NCBI GenBank assembly: GCA_020072805.1
Contig: JAIQGC010000009.1
Location: 1-64,000 of the forward strand
Reading direction: 5' to 3'
From: Terriglobia bacterium
GTDB lineage: Bacteria; Acidobacteriota; Terriglobia; Acidiferrales; UBA7541
DNA length: 64,000 nucleotides
Part shown: piece by piece, positions 15,705 through 25,184 of the stretch
Position numbering within the stretch: the stretch's first letter is position 1
Layout of the letters: each line of letters opens with the position of its first letter
The notes under the pieces: model-generated
The model's database searches: none
The model's input: only the letters and a program-made list of their open reading frames with translations
What the model was told of the DNA's origin: nothing
Made by a program: the position numbers and the translations under genes

Positions 15705-16508
15705 ATGCACCTCGTCGTTTGCCTCAAGCAGATCATGGACCCGGAACTTCCTCCGGGAGACTTCCGCGTGGATACCCAAAAGAAAGAGGCGGTGCGCGGC
15801 AGCGCCAACCTGGTCATCAGCGTGTTCGATGAGAACGCCCTGGAAGTGGCGCTGCAACTGCGCGACGCCGCCGGAGGGGGAAAGATCACGGCGCTGTGCG
15901 TGGGCCCGGAAAGCGCGGTGGATGCGCTGCGCAAGGCGATATCCATGCGCGCGGACGAGGCCATACGCGTTCGCGAAGAGGAATTCCCTGCCCTGGACGC
16001 TTACGGAACGGCGCGGCTGCTGGCCGCGGCCCTGCGCAAACTGGAGCCGGCGGATCTGGTTTTCTGCGGCCGGGAAGCGGGCGATTGGCATGGCGCCATC
16101 GTGGGCGGACTGCTGGCCGGAGAACTGGAGCGTCCGTTCGTGAGCCTGGTGGCGGGAGCAAAGCGCGCGGGCGATGCATTTGTCCTGCGGCGGCAGACCG
16201 ACGAAGGATGGGAAACGGTGGAATGCGCGGGTCCAGCGGTAATCAGCGTGACCAATGACGATGCCAACCAGCCGCGCATCCCTAAGGTCAAAGACAATAT
16301 GATGGCCTTCCGGCGGCAGATTCCGGCGTGGGGCGCAGCGGAACTGGGCGTCCAAGCCAGTGAAATGAATGGGCCCAATGCCGCGCTGGAGTTCGCGAGC
16401 CTGGGGATTCCCAAGAGCGAGAGGCAGTGCCAGGTGATCGGCGGGGAGTCGGTAGAGGAGAAGGCCGCGCGGCTGGCGCAGAAGCTGGCGGATTTGCATG
16501 TGCTGTAG
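15705..16508 (+). CDS. etfB: Electron transfer flavoprotein beta subunit
   Basis: A 267-aa protein from MHLVVCLKQIMDPE; the 30 in-frame codons upstream are Arg/Ala-rich and not family-like. The adenosine-binding signature VCLKQI at the start and FCGREAGDWHGAIVGGLLA near residue 110-130 (the AMP-binding loop) identify EtfB. With EtfA it takes electrons from the acyl-CoA dehydrogenases encoded on the other strand. It is the first gene of an operon whose promoter carries the same operator as the dehydrogenase operon. Confidence 0.95.
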   Translation: MHLVVCLKQIMDPELPPGDFRVDTQKKEAVRGSANLVISVFDENALEVALQLRDAAGGGKITALCVGPESAVDALRKAISMRADEAIRVREEEFPALDAYGTARLLAAALRKLEPADLVFCGREAGDWHGAIVGGLLAGELERPFVSLVAGAKRAGDAFVLRRQTDEGWETVECAGPAVISVTNDDANQPRIPKVKDNMMAFRRQIPAWGAAELGVQASEMNGPNAALEFASLGIPKSERQCQVIGGESVEEKAARLAQKLADLHVL

Positions 16509-16556
16509 AGGAGCGGGCGCTTTGCGGAGCGGCCGGAGCGGTTTCGGGAGAGTGGG

Positions 16557-17549
16557 ATGAAGAACGTCGTAGCGCTGTTGATTGTGGCACCGGGCGGGCT
16601 GCGGCGCACGGAAGCGGAAGTATTGAGCGCGGGGCGGCGGCTGGCGGACGGCCTGGGCGGGACGCTTACAGCGGTGATCCTCGGAGCGACGGAAGCATCC
16701 TGGGACGGGGACGCGGCAGCGTATGGAGCGGACCGTGTGGTGCATGTGGAGCACGCGGGGCTGGCGGAATATCAAGCGGAAATGATGGTGGAAGCGGCGA
16801 GGAGGGTGTGCGCGGCGTTGCAGGCGGAGGTATGCCTGGCCCCGAGCAGCACTTACGGCCTGGAGATGGCCCCGGTGCTGGCGCAGAAGCTGGGCGCAGC
16901 CGTGGTGACCGACGTCATCGGAGCGTTGGGGGAAGCCGGGCAGGTGAAAATTACCAAGCCGGTGTACGGCGGGAAGGCCAATTCCGAGTTGATTGCGCGA
17001 AAGGCGCCGCTGGTGCTGGTGATGCGCGCGCGGTCGGTGGCAGTGCTGGAGAGAAAGGCCGGAGCAGCGGCGGAGACGTCGAAGTTGGAAGTCCAGCTCG
17101 ATGCGGGGCTGGCCAAGAGTAGAATCGTGGAGCGCAAGCAGGAGGCCAGCACAGGGGTGCGGCTGGAGGATGCGCGCATCATCATCAGCGGCGGGCGCGG
17201 GATGGGCGGTGCGGAAGGATTCAAAGTGCTGGATGAACTGGCGGGGATGCTGGGCGGAACCGTAGGAGCTTCGCGCGCGGCTTGCGACCAGGGCTGGGTT
17301 CCCGCGTCATGGCAGATCGGGCAGACCGGGAAAAAAGTGGCGCCGGAGTTGTACCTGGCGGTGGGGATTTCGGGAGCGAGCCAGCATCTGGTGGGGATCA
17401 GCGGAGCCAAGCACATCGTGGCCGTGAATAAGGATGAGAAGGCGCCGATCTTCGAGACGTCCGAAGCGGGGGTGGTCGAGGATTACCGGACCATGATTCC
17501 CGCGCTGATCGAAGCCGTGAAGAAGCACAGAGCCGCTCAAGGAAAATGA
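16557..17549 (+). CDS. etfA: Electron transfer flavoprotein alpha subunit
   Basis: A 330-aa protein with the conserved C-terminal FAD-binding domain: SGGRGMGGAEGFKVLDELA near residue 218, GASRAACDQGWVP, QIGQTGKKVAPELYLAVGIS and GAKHIVAVNKDEKAPIF. It starts 48 bp after etfB and its TGA overlaps the ATG of the next gene (ATGA), so ETF and its quinone reductase are translationally coupled. Confidence 0.96.
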   Translation: MKNVVALLIVAPGGLRRTEAEVLSAGRRLADGLGGTLTAVILGATEASWDGDAAAYGADRVVHVEHAGLAEYQAEMMVEAARRVCAALQAEVCLAPSSTYGLEMAPVLAQKLGAAVVTDVIGALGEAGQVKITKPVYGGKANSELIARKAPLVLVMRARSVAVLERKAGAAAETSKLEVQLDAGLAKSRIVERKQEASTGVRLEDARIIISGGRGMGGAEGFKVLDELAGMLGGTVGASRAACDQGWVPASWQIGQTGKKVAPELYLAVGISGASQHLVGISGAKHIVAVNKDEKAPIFETSEAGVVEDYRTMIPALIEAVKKHRAAQGK

Positions 17550-19555
17550 CTCCGACACGCGAAGTCTATTTCAACATCAAGCACATCTGGGTGATGTATG
17601 TGCTCTTCGCCGCCTCCCTGGCCATCTTCGCGCGGGGCTGGTACGGGCACTGGCGACGCTGGCGCATGGGCCAGCCGACGGAGCGCACGGGACCGCTGGG
17701 AGCGCGGCTGGGGCGCGCGTTGCGGCAGGTATTTTCGCAGCAAACGCTGCTCAAGCGCTACCGGGCGGCGGGAATTTTCCACGCGCTGTTCTTCTGGGGC
17801 TTTGTCGTACTCTTCTTGGCCACCACGGTCGTATTCCTCCACGAAGATCTGGGCATACACATCATGCAGGGGTGGTTCTACCTGGTGTTTCAGTCGCTCG
17901 TGGTGGACCTGTTTGGGGCGTTCGCGATTCTTGGCATCGTGATGGCCTTCGGGCACCGCTACCTCTTTAAGGCCAAGCGGCTGAAGCCGGATACGCGGGA
18001 CGATGCGACGATCCTGGCGGTGATCCTGGCGATCCTGGCGACGGGATTCGTGATTGAAGGGCTGCGCATCGAGTTGACGCACGACGCCTGGGCCGCGTGG
18101 TCGCCGGTGGGGCGCGCGGTGGGCGCGGCGCTGGCCGGCGGGTTGAGCATGGAAGCGATGCGCGGACTGCACCGCGCGGTGTGGTGGTTCCATGCCGTCG
18201 TGGTTTTTGGATTTATCGCCTGGATGCCTTATTCGAAGCTGCGCCACCTCATGACCAGCCCGGCCAACATCTATCTGCAGAATCTCGGGACCAGAGGAGC
18301 ACTGCAGCCGCTGGACCTGGAGAAAGCGGAGAGGCTGGGGGTCAGCCGGCTGGAGCAGTTTACCTGGAAGGATCTTTTCGACCTGGACAGTTGCACGGAA
18401 TGCGGACGCTGCGAAGTGAACTGCCCGGCGCACTTGTCCGGTAAACCGCTTTCGCCGAAGGCGCTGATTCTCGATTTACAGAAATACATGCATGGGATGA
18501 GCATCGACGCAGACAGGGCGGCGGTTGACGCCGACTCCCCTTCCCCGATGGTCGGCCCGATCATTCACGAGGAAACGCTGTGGTCGTGCACGACCTGCCG
18601 GGCATGCATGGAGCAATGCCCGGTGATGATTGAGCAGGTGCCCAAGATCGTGGATATGCGGCGGCATCTGGTGATGGAGCGCGCGGAATTTCCCGACGAC
18701 TTGCAGGCCATGGTGCGCAGCCTGGAAGCGCGCGCGCATCCCTACCCGGGGGCGCAGGCCTCGCGGACGGACTGGATGGCGGGATTGAAGCTGGCGGATC
18801 TGGCGGCGACACCGGATGCGGAATTCGAGGTGCTCCTTTGGGTGGGCTGCGCGGGTGCCCTGAACAAACGCAATCAGGACGTAACGCGGGCCATCGCGCA
18901 GGTCTTGACGCGCGCGGGAGTAAAATTCGCGGTGCTGGGACGCGAGGAAAAGTGCACGGGAGATCCGGCGCGGCGCATCGGCTACGAATTTCTCTTCCAG
19001 CAACTGGCCCAGCAGAATATCCAGACGCTCGACCGGTTCAAGGTGAAAACGGTGGTGGCGGCCTGCCCGCACTGCTTCCACTGCCTGAAGAATGAGTACC
19101 CGCAACTGGGCGGCAACTACACCGTGCTGCACCACAGCGAATTTCTGGCAAAGCTGGTCGCCGAGGGGCGTCTGAAGCCGGACGGCGGAGCGCAGCAGGG
19201 CCCGGTGACCTATCACGACCCCTGCTACCTGGGGCGCTACAACGGCGTGTACGACGCGCCGCGGAATCTGCTTGGGGATGGGCAGGGTGCGCCGCCCGCG
19301 GAAGCCGAAATGAGCCGCGCGAATGCACTCTGCTGCGGCGGAGGCGGTGGATTTTCCTTTATGGAGGAAAAATCCGGCACGCGGATGAATCAGAACCGCG
19401 CGAAGCAGTTGCTGGCCACCGGCGCGGAAACCATCGGAGTGGCCTGCCCGTTCTGCATGGTCATGCTGGAGGACGGCGTCAAGAGCGTGGCGGGCGAAAA
19501 AGCGCCGCGCGTGCTGGACGTGGCCGAGGTGCTGGAGCAGCGGACGCGCGGCTAA
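17546..19555 (+). CDS. Membrane-bound ETF:(mena)quinone oxidoreductase, FadF/HdrD-like
   Basis: A 669-aa protein. Residues 1 to about 260 contain several membrane helices resembling the cytochrome-b NarI-type domain (AGIFHALFFWGFVVLFLATT, AVWWFHAVVVFGFIAW). Two 4Fe-4S motifs follow (CTECGRCEVNCPAH near 284, CTTCRACMEQCPV near 350). The C-terminus has two CCG-type cysteine domains of heterodisulfide reductase D (GREEKCTGDPARR, CCGGGGGFSF). This architecture, coupled to etfBA, is that of the ETF:menaquinone oxidoreductases (EMO/FadF), which pass beta-oxidation electrons into the respiratory chain. Overlap with etfA supports this. Confidence 0.9.
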   Translation: MTPTREVYFNIKHIWVMYVLFAASLAIFARGWYGHWRRWRMGQPTERTGPLGARLGRALRQVFSQQTLLKRYRAAGIFHALFFWGFVVLFLATTVVFLHEDLGIHIMQGWFYLVFQSLVVDLFGAFAILGIVMAFGHRYLFKAKRLKPDTRDDATILAVILAILATGFVIEGLRIELTHDAWAAWSPVGRAVGAALAGGLSMEAMRGLHRAVWWFHAVVVFGFIAWMPYSKLRHLMTSPANIYLQNLGTRGALQPLDLEKAERLGVSRLEQFTWKDLFDLDSCTECGRCEVNCPAHLSGKPLSPKALILDLQKYMHGMSIDADRAAVDADSPSPMVGPIIHEETLWSCTTCRACMEQCPVMIEQVPKIVDMRRHLVMERAEFPDDLQAMVRSLEARAHPYPGAQASRTDWMAGLKLADLAATPDAEFEVLLWVGCAGALNKRNQDVTRAIAQVLTRAGVKFAVLGREEKCTGDPARRIGYEFLFQQLAQQNIQTLDRFKVKTVVAACPHCFHCLKNEYPQLGGNYTVLHHSEFLAKLVAEGRLKPDGGAQQGPVTYHDPCYLGRYNGVYDAPRNLLGDGQGAPPAEAEMSRANALCCGGGGGFSFMEEKSGTRMNQNRAKQLLATGAETIGVACPFCMVMLEDGVKSVAGEKAPRVLDVAEVLEQRTRG

Positions 19556-19627
19556 AGATTTTCCCCGCGGCTGGCCGCAGGCGAACGGAACGGTTTTTCG
19601 ATACGGTCGTTGAAAGCAGGAGCCGGA

Positions 19628-20611
19628 ATGGGTGAGTTTCCTCTCATTGGCTTGGGGCCGGAAGACGACGGGCTGCACGCGGCCACGGGCGATCCGTGGT
19701 GGCGCGAAGCGTGGTACTTCGAATTCTTCGATCCCCGATCGAGCGTGCAGTTTCAGGCCTACCAGGGTGTTTTTCCTAACAAAGAAACGGGCGATCTCTG
19801 CGCGGCCTTTTTCCACGCCGGGCATCTGATTCATTCCGAAATCAAAATGGATTTCCGCCTGCCGGCCTCTTCACCTTTGGAGGAGCGGCTGTGCTTCGGG
19901 CCCATGCGGATGGAGATCCTGGAGCCGTACGCGCGCTGGCGCATCCGCTACGACACTTCCGACGCACAAGCCGATCTGGAATTCACGGCGCTAAAGCCGC
20001 CCTTCAGCTGGGCCGCAGCGCGGCTGTGGATGGAAACGGCGCAGTCCGCTGAACAGCGCAGCCAGCACTTCGACCAGTTCGGGCGCTACACCGGGCGGGT
20101 GTGGACGCGCAATCAGGAGCACAAGATCAATGCGATGGGTTTTCGCGACCGCATGTGGGGCTGGGGCGGGCGACGGGCATGGAAGAATTACGCCATCCTG
20201 TGGGCGGGCTTCGACCAGGATTTCATCGCCAATGTGGCCATTCAGGAGTTCACCGAAGGACGGCTGGCACTCACCGGATATCTGGACCGCGACGGGCGGC
20301 ACGAACTGCTGCGCCGTGCCACCGTGGATCTGCATTGGGACGAGCACCGCTGGAAGAGCCTGGGAAGCGTGCGCATCGAAGCCGAGGACATGACCGGGCG
20401 CAGCGTGCAACTAACCGGGAAGCCGCAGGGAATCCTGGACACGGCGCATCGCTGGCCGCATCGCAGCGACCACATGCTCTTCAGCGTGGGCGAATACCGC
20501 TGCGCAGAACGAGTCGGCCACGGCGTGATGAACTGGGCCTTTGCCACGCTGGCCGGGCGGCCTTCGCGATTCGACGCCCAGATCGAAGAACCATCCGGGG
20601 GAGGACGTTAG
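19628..20611 (+). CDS. CrtC/AttH-like beta-barrel protein (copy 1)
   Basis: A 327-aa protein starting MGEFPLIGLGPEDDG; AGGAG lies 6 bp before this ATG, and a TTG six codons earlier is rejected. WWREAWYFEFFDPRSSVQF and GFRDRMWGWGGRRAW recall the CrtC/AttH-type lipocalin-like proteins now annotated as DUF7064/DUF7065. A homologue at 30,379 shares the layout (WREAFYFDFYDPRTKL; RDHAWGWGARAG). CrtC hydrates carotenoid double bonds, but many relatives have no known reaction. It sits between the ETF reductase gene and a tandem pair of unrecognised genes. A hydratase or lipid-binding role on a terpenoid-like substrate is a guess. Confidence 0.7.
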   Translation: MGEFPLIGLGPEDDGLHAATGDPWWREAWYFEFFDPRSSVQFQAYQGVFPNKETGDLCAAFFHAGHLIHSEIKMDFRLPASSPLEERLCFGPMRMEILEPYARWRIRYDTSDAQADLEFTALKPPFSWAAARLWMETAQSAEQRSQHFDQFGRYTGRVWTRNQEHKINAMGFRDRMWGWGGRRAWKNYAILWAGFDQDFIANVAIQEFTEGRLALTGYLDRDGRHELLRRATVDLHWDEHRWKSLGSVRIEAEDMTGRSVQLTGKPQGILDTAHRWPHRSDHMLFSVGEYRCAERVGHGVMNWAFATLAGRPSRFDAQIEEPSGGGR

Positions 20612-20614
20612 CGG

Positions 20615-21793
20615 ATGACGCAGCCAGCTGCCAAACAGCCGCCCCGCCGGGAAAGCATGGAGCGCATCGCGCATGCCAACGATCAACTGCGTGTATACGG
20701 CGAATCCGTGCGACATTTTTTTCGTTCGCAGCAGCGATCAACGATGGCTTCGCCGATGTTCAACCTGCCCGGGCGTCTGATTCTGGGAAGCTACTGCTAC
20801 TACGAGCAGCTCCCCGCCCTGCTGGCGGAGCTGGAGCGAATGACTTCGGCGCACGCCGCGGGCCAGGGGATGCGGCGGATCGGGGCGCGGCCCAATGCGA
20901 TTCACCTGCACTCGCTGATGCTGGGATATTTTAACGGGCGGGAGCAGGCGATTTTGCGCGGGACGGCCCGGCCGGACGACGCCGAGGAAATTGCGCACGT
21001 TGTGGAGTTCTGGGAAACAGCTGCGCGGGCATCGCGCGCTGATGCCCAGCGCCTCCCGGACGAAGCGGGATGGACCATGCCCTCGCTGGCGGCCGAGGAA
21101 GCGGAAGCGCTGGCGGGCCAGTTGCGCGGAATCGAGGACCAGGAAGCGCGGCGGAAGCTGCGGCGGATGATGGCCACGCTGGAGCTGTACACGTTCATCC
21201 TGAACGGCGAGGCCCGCGTGGGCGTGTTTCATCACGGGCCGTACCGACTGGCGAATGGGGACATGCTGGTGGTGAAGGAACTGACCGGCTTCCGCGACAA
21301 TTATTATCCGTGGCAGCGCAGCCTTGCGCCGCTGCCGGTGGACGGCGTGGTGCGCGCGCGGCGCTACCGCGGACTGGAGGCGCGCATCGTGCTGATGGGC
21401 AGCCTGACCACGGAACCGCGCGACGAGGAGCAAGCCATCATAGCGGAACGGGTTTTTGCGCTGGAAGGCGGGAAATTACGCCCGCTGCAAGCCGCAGAGA
21501 GCGTGGCGCTGGCGGCGCAGGCCGCCGAAGCGCAGATGAAGCTCTACGGCATCATGATGGAGTGGGACGAGCGCTATCGCGTGGAATACGGGGCGGAGCT
21601 GTACGGCAACCTGCTGCGCATTTTCGCGGAACCTTGCGGGCGGCAAGCCGAATTCGGGGCGCAAGTGCGCAAACGGTTTCGGGATTCGGTGGCGCGACAC
21701 GCGGAGGACTTGGTAAGCGGTGCGGAACCGCCGCTGATCTTGCAGCACATCGCCAAGACCGAAGGACCGATTTACACACCGATTCACGGGTAA
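20615..21793 (+). CDS. Unrecognised protein, tandem paralogue 1
   Basis: A 392-aa protein with no family I recognise. It starts 3 bp after the upstream stop with GGGGAGG as ribosome-binding site. The protein looks soluble, mainly helical, and rich in Arg, Glu and Ala. Recognisable blocks are MFNLPGRLILGSYCYYEQLP, LRRMMATLELYTFILNGE, VGVFHHGPYR and VVKELTGFRDNYYPW. The same blocks recur in the next gene, so the two arose by duplication. Their position before the hydantoinase/carboxylase genes suggests a substrate-specific role in that pathway. Confidence 0.75.
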   Translation: MTQPAAKQPPRRESMERIAHANDQLRVYGESVRHFFRSQQRSTMASPMFNLPGRLILGSYCYYEQLPALLAELERMTSAHAAGQGMRRIGARPNAIHLHSLMLGYFNGREQAILRGTARPDDAEEIAHVVEFWETAARASRADAQRLPDEAGWTMPSLAAEEAEALAGQLRGIEDQEARRKLRRMMATLELYTFILNGEARVGVFHHGPYRLANGDMLVVKELTGFRDNYYPWQRSLAPLPVDGVVRARRYRGLEARIVLMGSLTTEPRDEEQAIIAERVFALEGGKLRPLQAAESVALAAQAAEAQMKLYGIMMEWDERYRVEYGAELYGNLLRIFAEPCGRQAEFGAQVRKRFRDSVARHAEDLVSGAEPPLILQHIAKTEGPIYTPIHG

Positions 21794-21810
21794 CCAATGA
21801 AAAGTCTGAA

Positions 21811-23019
21811 ATGTCAGGCTGCGACATCACGACCACGGAACTGAACGAGAGCATGCGGCTCTTCGGCGAAAGCCAGAAGAGTTTCATGCGGCAGGAGAAG
21901 CGTGCCTCGCTGCGCTCGATGCTGTTCGACGTGCCGCGGCGGTCATCCATCGGCTGGCACTGTTTTTACGAAGAGGGAGCGGGATTCCTGAGCGAACTCT
22001 GTCGCCGCATCTCCCCCGAGGAAATCGGGAAACGGATGAAGCGCATGTGTTCGCGTCCGTACTACCTGACGCTATCCATTGTGATGTGCAGCTATTTCAA
22101 TGCGCGGCAGCAACTGCTGCTGGACGCGGGGCTGCAGCCGGGGCAGGCGTTTTCCGGCGAGCGGATGGACGATGCCCGGATCATCGCGGATTTCTGGCGG
22201 CGCACGGCAGCGGTTTATCGCAATGACGGTTTGTGGCTGCCCGCGCAAGGCGGCTGCACGCAGGCGATTCTGCCGGAAGAGGGAGTTCGGGAGTTGCGCG
22301 GGCAGTTACGGCCAACTACGAACGAAGAGCGGCGAGCGCTGCGCCGCCTGGCGGCCACCCTGGAGCTTTACTGCTTCATTCTGCACGGCGAGCAGCGCGA
22401 CGGCATCTTTGCCCACGGGCCTTATGAAGCGAGCGACGGAGCGCAGATCGTGGTGCAGGAGTTCACCGACCTGCAGAACGATTTTCTGCCGTGGGCCGGG
22501 ACAAAGACGCGCAACCGCTACCCAAACCTGGCGCTGGCGCTGAAGCTGCGCGGGGTGCGCACGCGATTTGACGTTTTTGGCGGCGTGCTGTTCGATCCGG
22601 CGGATATTCTGCCGGCCATCGAAGCAGAGGGTGTATTCACCTGCGGCGCGGATGGAACGCCGCGGGCGGTGCCTTTCGCGGAGGTCGCGGAGATTCAGCA
22701 CTGCGCCGCGGAAGCGCAGAACGAGTTGTACCAGAAGGCGGCGGAGTGGACGCCGCGATATAAGGCGGAATACGGCGCCTGCCTCTTCGCGAACCACCTG
22801 CAGAGTTTTTTCAGGCTGCTTCCCGGCGGCGAACAATACTGTGAGCCGATTCGCACGGCGTTCGAAAAGGCCGCGGAGGGCGTGCTGGACCGCTGGCTGG
22901 CGGAGCCCGAACCGCCCTCGATGTGGAAATTCATGGGCAAGACGGAAGGCGACTTTTTCTGGCCGGTGGTGGAGACACAAGCAGCCGGGTCCAAGCGGAA
23001 GGCACACGGAGACGGATAG
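21811..23019 (+). CDS. Unrecognised protein, tandem paralogue 2
   Basis: A 402-aa protein starting MSGCDITTTELNESMRLFGE. The frame is open far upstream, but that part is antisense-like and overlaps the previous gene. It matches its neighbour in length, order and blocks: MLFDVPRRSSIGWHCFYEEG, LRRLAATLELYCFILHGE, DGIFAHGPYE and VVQEFTDLQNDFLPW. Conserved Trp, Tyr and His residues shared by both copies could line an active site, but no known catalytic motif is evident. The pair may form a heterodimer. Confidence 0.72.
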   Translation: MSGCDITTTELNESMRLFGESQKSFMRQEKRASLRSMLFDVPRRSSIGWHCFYEEGAGFLSELCRRISPEEIGKRMKRMCSRPYYLTLSIVMCSYFNARQQLLLDAGLQPGQAFSGERMDDARIIADFWRRTAAVYRNDGLWLPAQGGCTQAILPEEGVRELRGQLRPTTNEERRALRRLAATLELYCFILHGEQRDGIFAHGPYEASDGAQIVVQEFTDLQNDFLPWAGTKTRNRYPNLALALKLRGVRTRFDVFGGVLFDPADILPAIEAEGVFTCGADGTPRAVPFAEVAEIQHCAAEAQNELYQKAAEWTPRYKAEYGACLFANHLQSFFRLLPGGEQYCEPIRTAFEKAAEGVLDRWLAEPEPPSMWKFMGKTEGDFFWPVVETQAAGSKRKAHGDG

Positions 23020-23023
23020 ACTC

Positions 23024-25174
23024 ATGGCGACGAAAACCAAGAAGAAGGCAAGCGGCAAGAGCGGAGGATCCGCAGGCTCTTCCTATTTCTGCGGAATCGA
23101 CATCGGGGGAACCTTCACCGACTGTGTGGTGCGCGACGAAAAAGGGCGGCTGACCATCGCCAAATCGCTCTCCACTCCGGACGACTCCTCGCGCGGATTC
23201 TTCGACGCGCTGGGAGTGGCCGCGGGCAAGCTGGGACTGTCGCTCGAGCAACTCGTCTCGCGCACGGAACTGCTGCTGCACGGGACGACGCTGGGAACGA
23301 ATGCGCTGCTGGAGCGCAAGGGCGCGCGCGTGGGGCTGATCACAACGGCGGGACATGCCGACGCGCTGATCATGATGCGCTCGGTGGGCCGCTCGGCGGG
23401 CTTGCCAATTCAGCAGCTTCTGCATGTATCGCGGCACCGCAAGCCGGAACCGCTTGTTCCCCGGCAGTTGATCCGCGAAGTGAGCGAGCGGGTGGACTGG
23501 AGCGGCGACGTGGTCCTGCCGCTGAACGAAGAGGAGGCGCGGCGGGCCATCCTCGAACTGCTGGCGCAGAAGGTCGAAGCCATCGGCGTGTGCTTCTTGT
23601 GGGGCTTTCTGCACCCGGAGCACGAGCTGGCGGTGAAAAAAATGATTCGCGAGGAAGCGCCGGAGATTTACGTGACCTGCGGGCACGAGTTGATCAATAA
23701 ACCGGGCGAATACGAGCGCAGCGCCGCGGTGGCCATCAACTGCTTCATCGGGCCGATCATGTCGCGCTACGTGGGCAAGATCGAGGCGCGCGCCAAGGAG
23801 ATGGGCTACCAGCGGCGCCTGCTGATCATGCAGTCCTCGGGCGGCGTGGCCACGGCGGCGGAGGTGGCGCACAAACCCGCGTTCACCATCGGCTCTGGCC
23901 CCGCGGGAGGGCTGACGGCCTGCCAGTTCCTGGCCGGGCTCATCGGGCACGAGAACGTGATTGCGTCGGACGTTGGCGGGACCAGCTTCGACGTGGGGCT
24001 GATTCACGAAGGCCAGGCGATTACGGGAAGCGAGACCACCCTCAACCAGTACACCTTGCTCGCTCCGCATCTGGACGTGATTTCGATCGGCAGCGGTGGC
24101 GGTTCGATCATCTGGGTGGACCCCATGAGCCACACGCTGAAAGTCGGCCCGGAATCGGCAGGCGCGAATCCCGGGCCGGCCTGCTACGGACGCGGCGGCA
24201 AGCGGCCCACGGTGACGGACGCGAACCTGCTGCTGGGCTATCTGGACCCCGACTATTTTCTCGGCGGAACGCACAAGCTAGACCGGGAGAAGGCGCAAGC
24301 GGCGATGAAGACCGTCGCGGACGAACTGGGAATGAGCCCGCTCGAAGCGGCCAGCGCCGCGGTGCAGATCGTGGAGTTCCAGATGGCCGAGCTGATGCGG
24401 CAGATGACCGTGCAGCGCGGCTTCGACCCGCGGGATTTCGTGGTGTACGCCTACGGAGGAGCGGCGGGCGCGCACTGCGCGACGTACACGCGGGAACTGG
24501 GCTGCAAGCAGGTGGTGGTGCCGCTGGGCTCGACGGCTTCGACGTGGTCGGCGCTGGGCGTGCAGTCGGCGGACCTCTTTCATGTGTTCGAAAAAGCGGA
24601 ACTGTTCGTGGCGCCGTACAATGCCGCGCGCATCAATGAAATCTGCGAAGAACTGGAAGCGCGGGGGATCGAGCAACTGACCAGGGACGGCCTGCGCCGC
24701 GACGAGATGTCGCTCGAACGCTACGCCGAAATGAAATTCCGCTTGCAGATTCACTTGGTGGAAGTGCCCGTGCCGCCGGGTAAGCTGACCGCGAAATCGC
24801 TGGCGGCGCTCGAGCAATCATTCGTCGAGAAATACGAGCGTCTGCACGGCAAGGGCTCGGCCTTTACCAGCGCGGGCATTGAGATGGGACTGCTGCGGGT
24901 GACCGCTCGCGGCCGCATCCGCCGGCCTTCCTTGCTGAAGCGCCCGGCCAGCAGGCAGAACCCGCGCAGCGGGCACCGCGAAGTGTACTGGAGCGGCCTG
25001 CGCAAGCGGGTACAGACGCCGGTGTACGACTGGACGAAGATGGGCGCGGGGACGAAGCTGAAAGGTCCGGCGATCGTGCAGATGCCGGAGACGACCGTAG
25101 TGGTGCCTCCGGGAACCGCCGGGCACGTGGATGGGTACGGAAATTTCATTCTGACAATCCAGGAAAAGGCATAG
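23024..25174 (+). CDS. Hydantoinase A/acetone-carboxylase beta-like subunit
   Basis: A 716-aa protein starting MATKTKKKASGKSGG, 4 bp after the previous stop. It has the ATPase-type N-terminus (FCGIDIGGTFTDCVVRDEKG near residue 22), LLHGTTLGTNALLERKGARV, the Hydantoinase_A core (MQSSGGVATAAEV, SDVGGTSFDVGLI) and PGPACYGRGGKRPTVTDANL. This family supplies the ATP-dependent subunit of hydantoinases, oxoprolinases and acetone/acetophenone carboxylases. With the HyuB-type gene 10 bp downstream and an acyl-CoA ligase after it, the arrangement resembles ketone carboxylase plus beta-oxoacid activation. Confidence 0.88.
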   Translation: MATKTKKKASGKSGGSAGSSYFCGIDIGGTFTDCVVRDEKGRLTIAKSLSTPDDSSRGFFDALGVAAGKLGLSLEQLVSRTELLLHGTTLGTNALLERKGARVGLITTAGHADALIMMRSVGRSAGLPIQQLLHVSRHRKPEPLVPRQLIREVSERVDWSGDVVLPLNEEEARRAILELLAQKVEAIGVCFLWGFLHPEHELAVKKMIREEAPEIYVTCGHELINKPGEYERSAAVAINCFIGPIMSRYVGKIEARAKEMGYQRRLLIMQSSGGVATAAEVAHKPAFTIGSGPAGGLTACQFLAGLIGHENVIASDVGGTSFDVGLIHEGQAITGSETTLNQYTLLAPHLDVISIGSGGGSIIWVDPMSHTLKVGPESAGANPGPACYGRGGKRPTVTDANLLLGYLDPDYFLGGTHKLDREKAQAAMKTVADELGMSPLEAASAAVQIVEFQMAELMRQMTVQRGFDPRDFVVYAYGGAAGAHCATYTRELGCKQVVVPLGSTASTWSALGVQSADLFHVFEKAELFVAPYNAARINEICEELEARGIEQLTRDGLRRDEMSLERYAEMKFRLQIHLVEVPVPPGKLTAKSLAALEQSFVEKYERLHGKGSAFTSAGIEMGLLRVTARGRIRRPSLLKRPASRQNPRSGHREVYWSGLRKRVQTPVYDWTKMGAGTKLKGPAIVQMPETTVVVPPGTAGHVDGYGNFILTIQEKA

Positions 25175-25184
25175 GAGACGCGCG

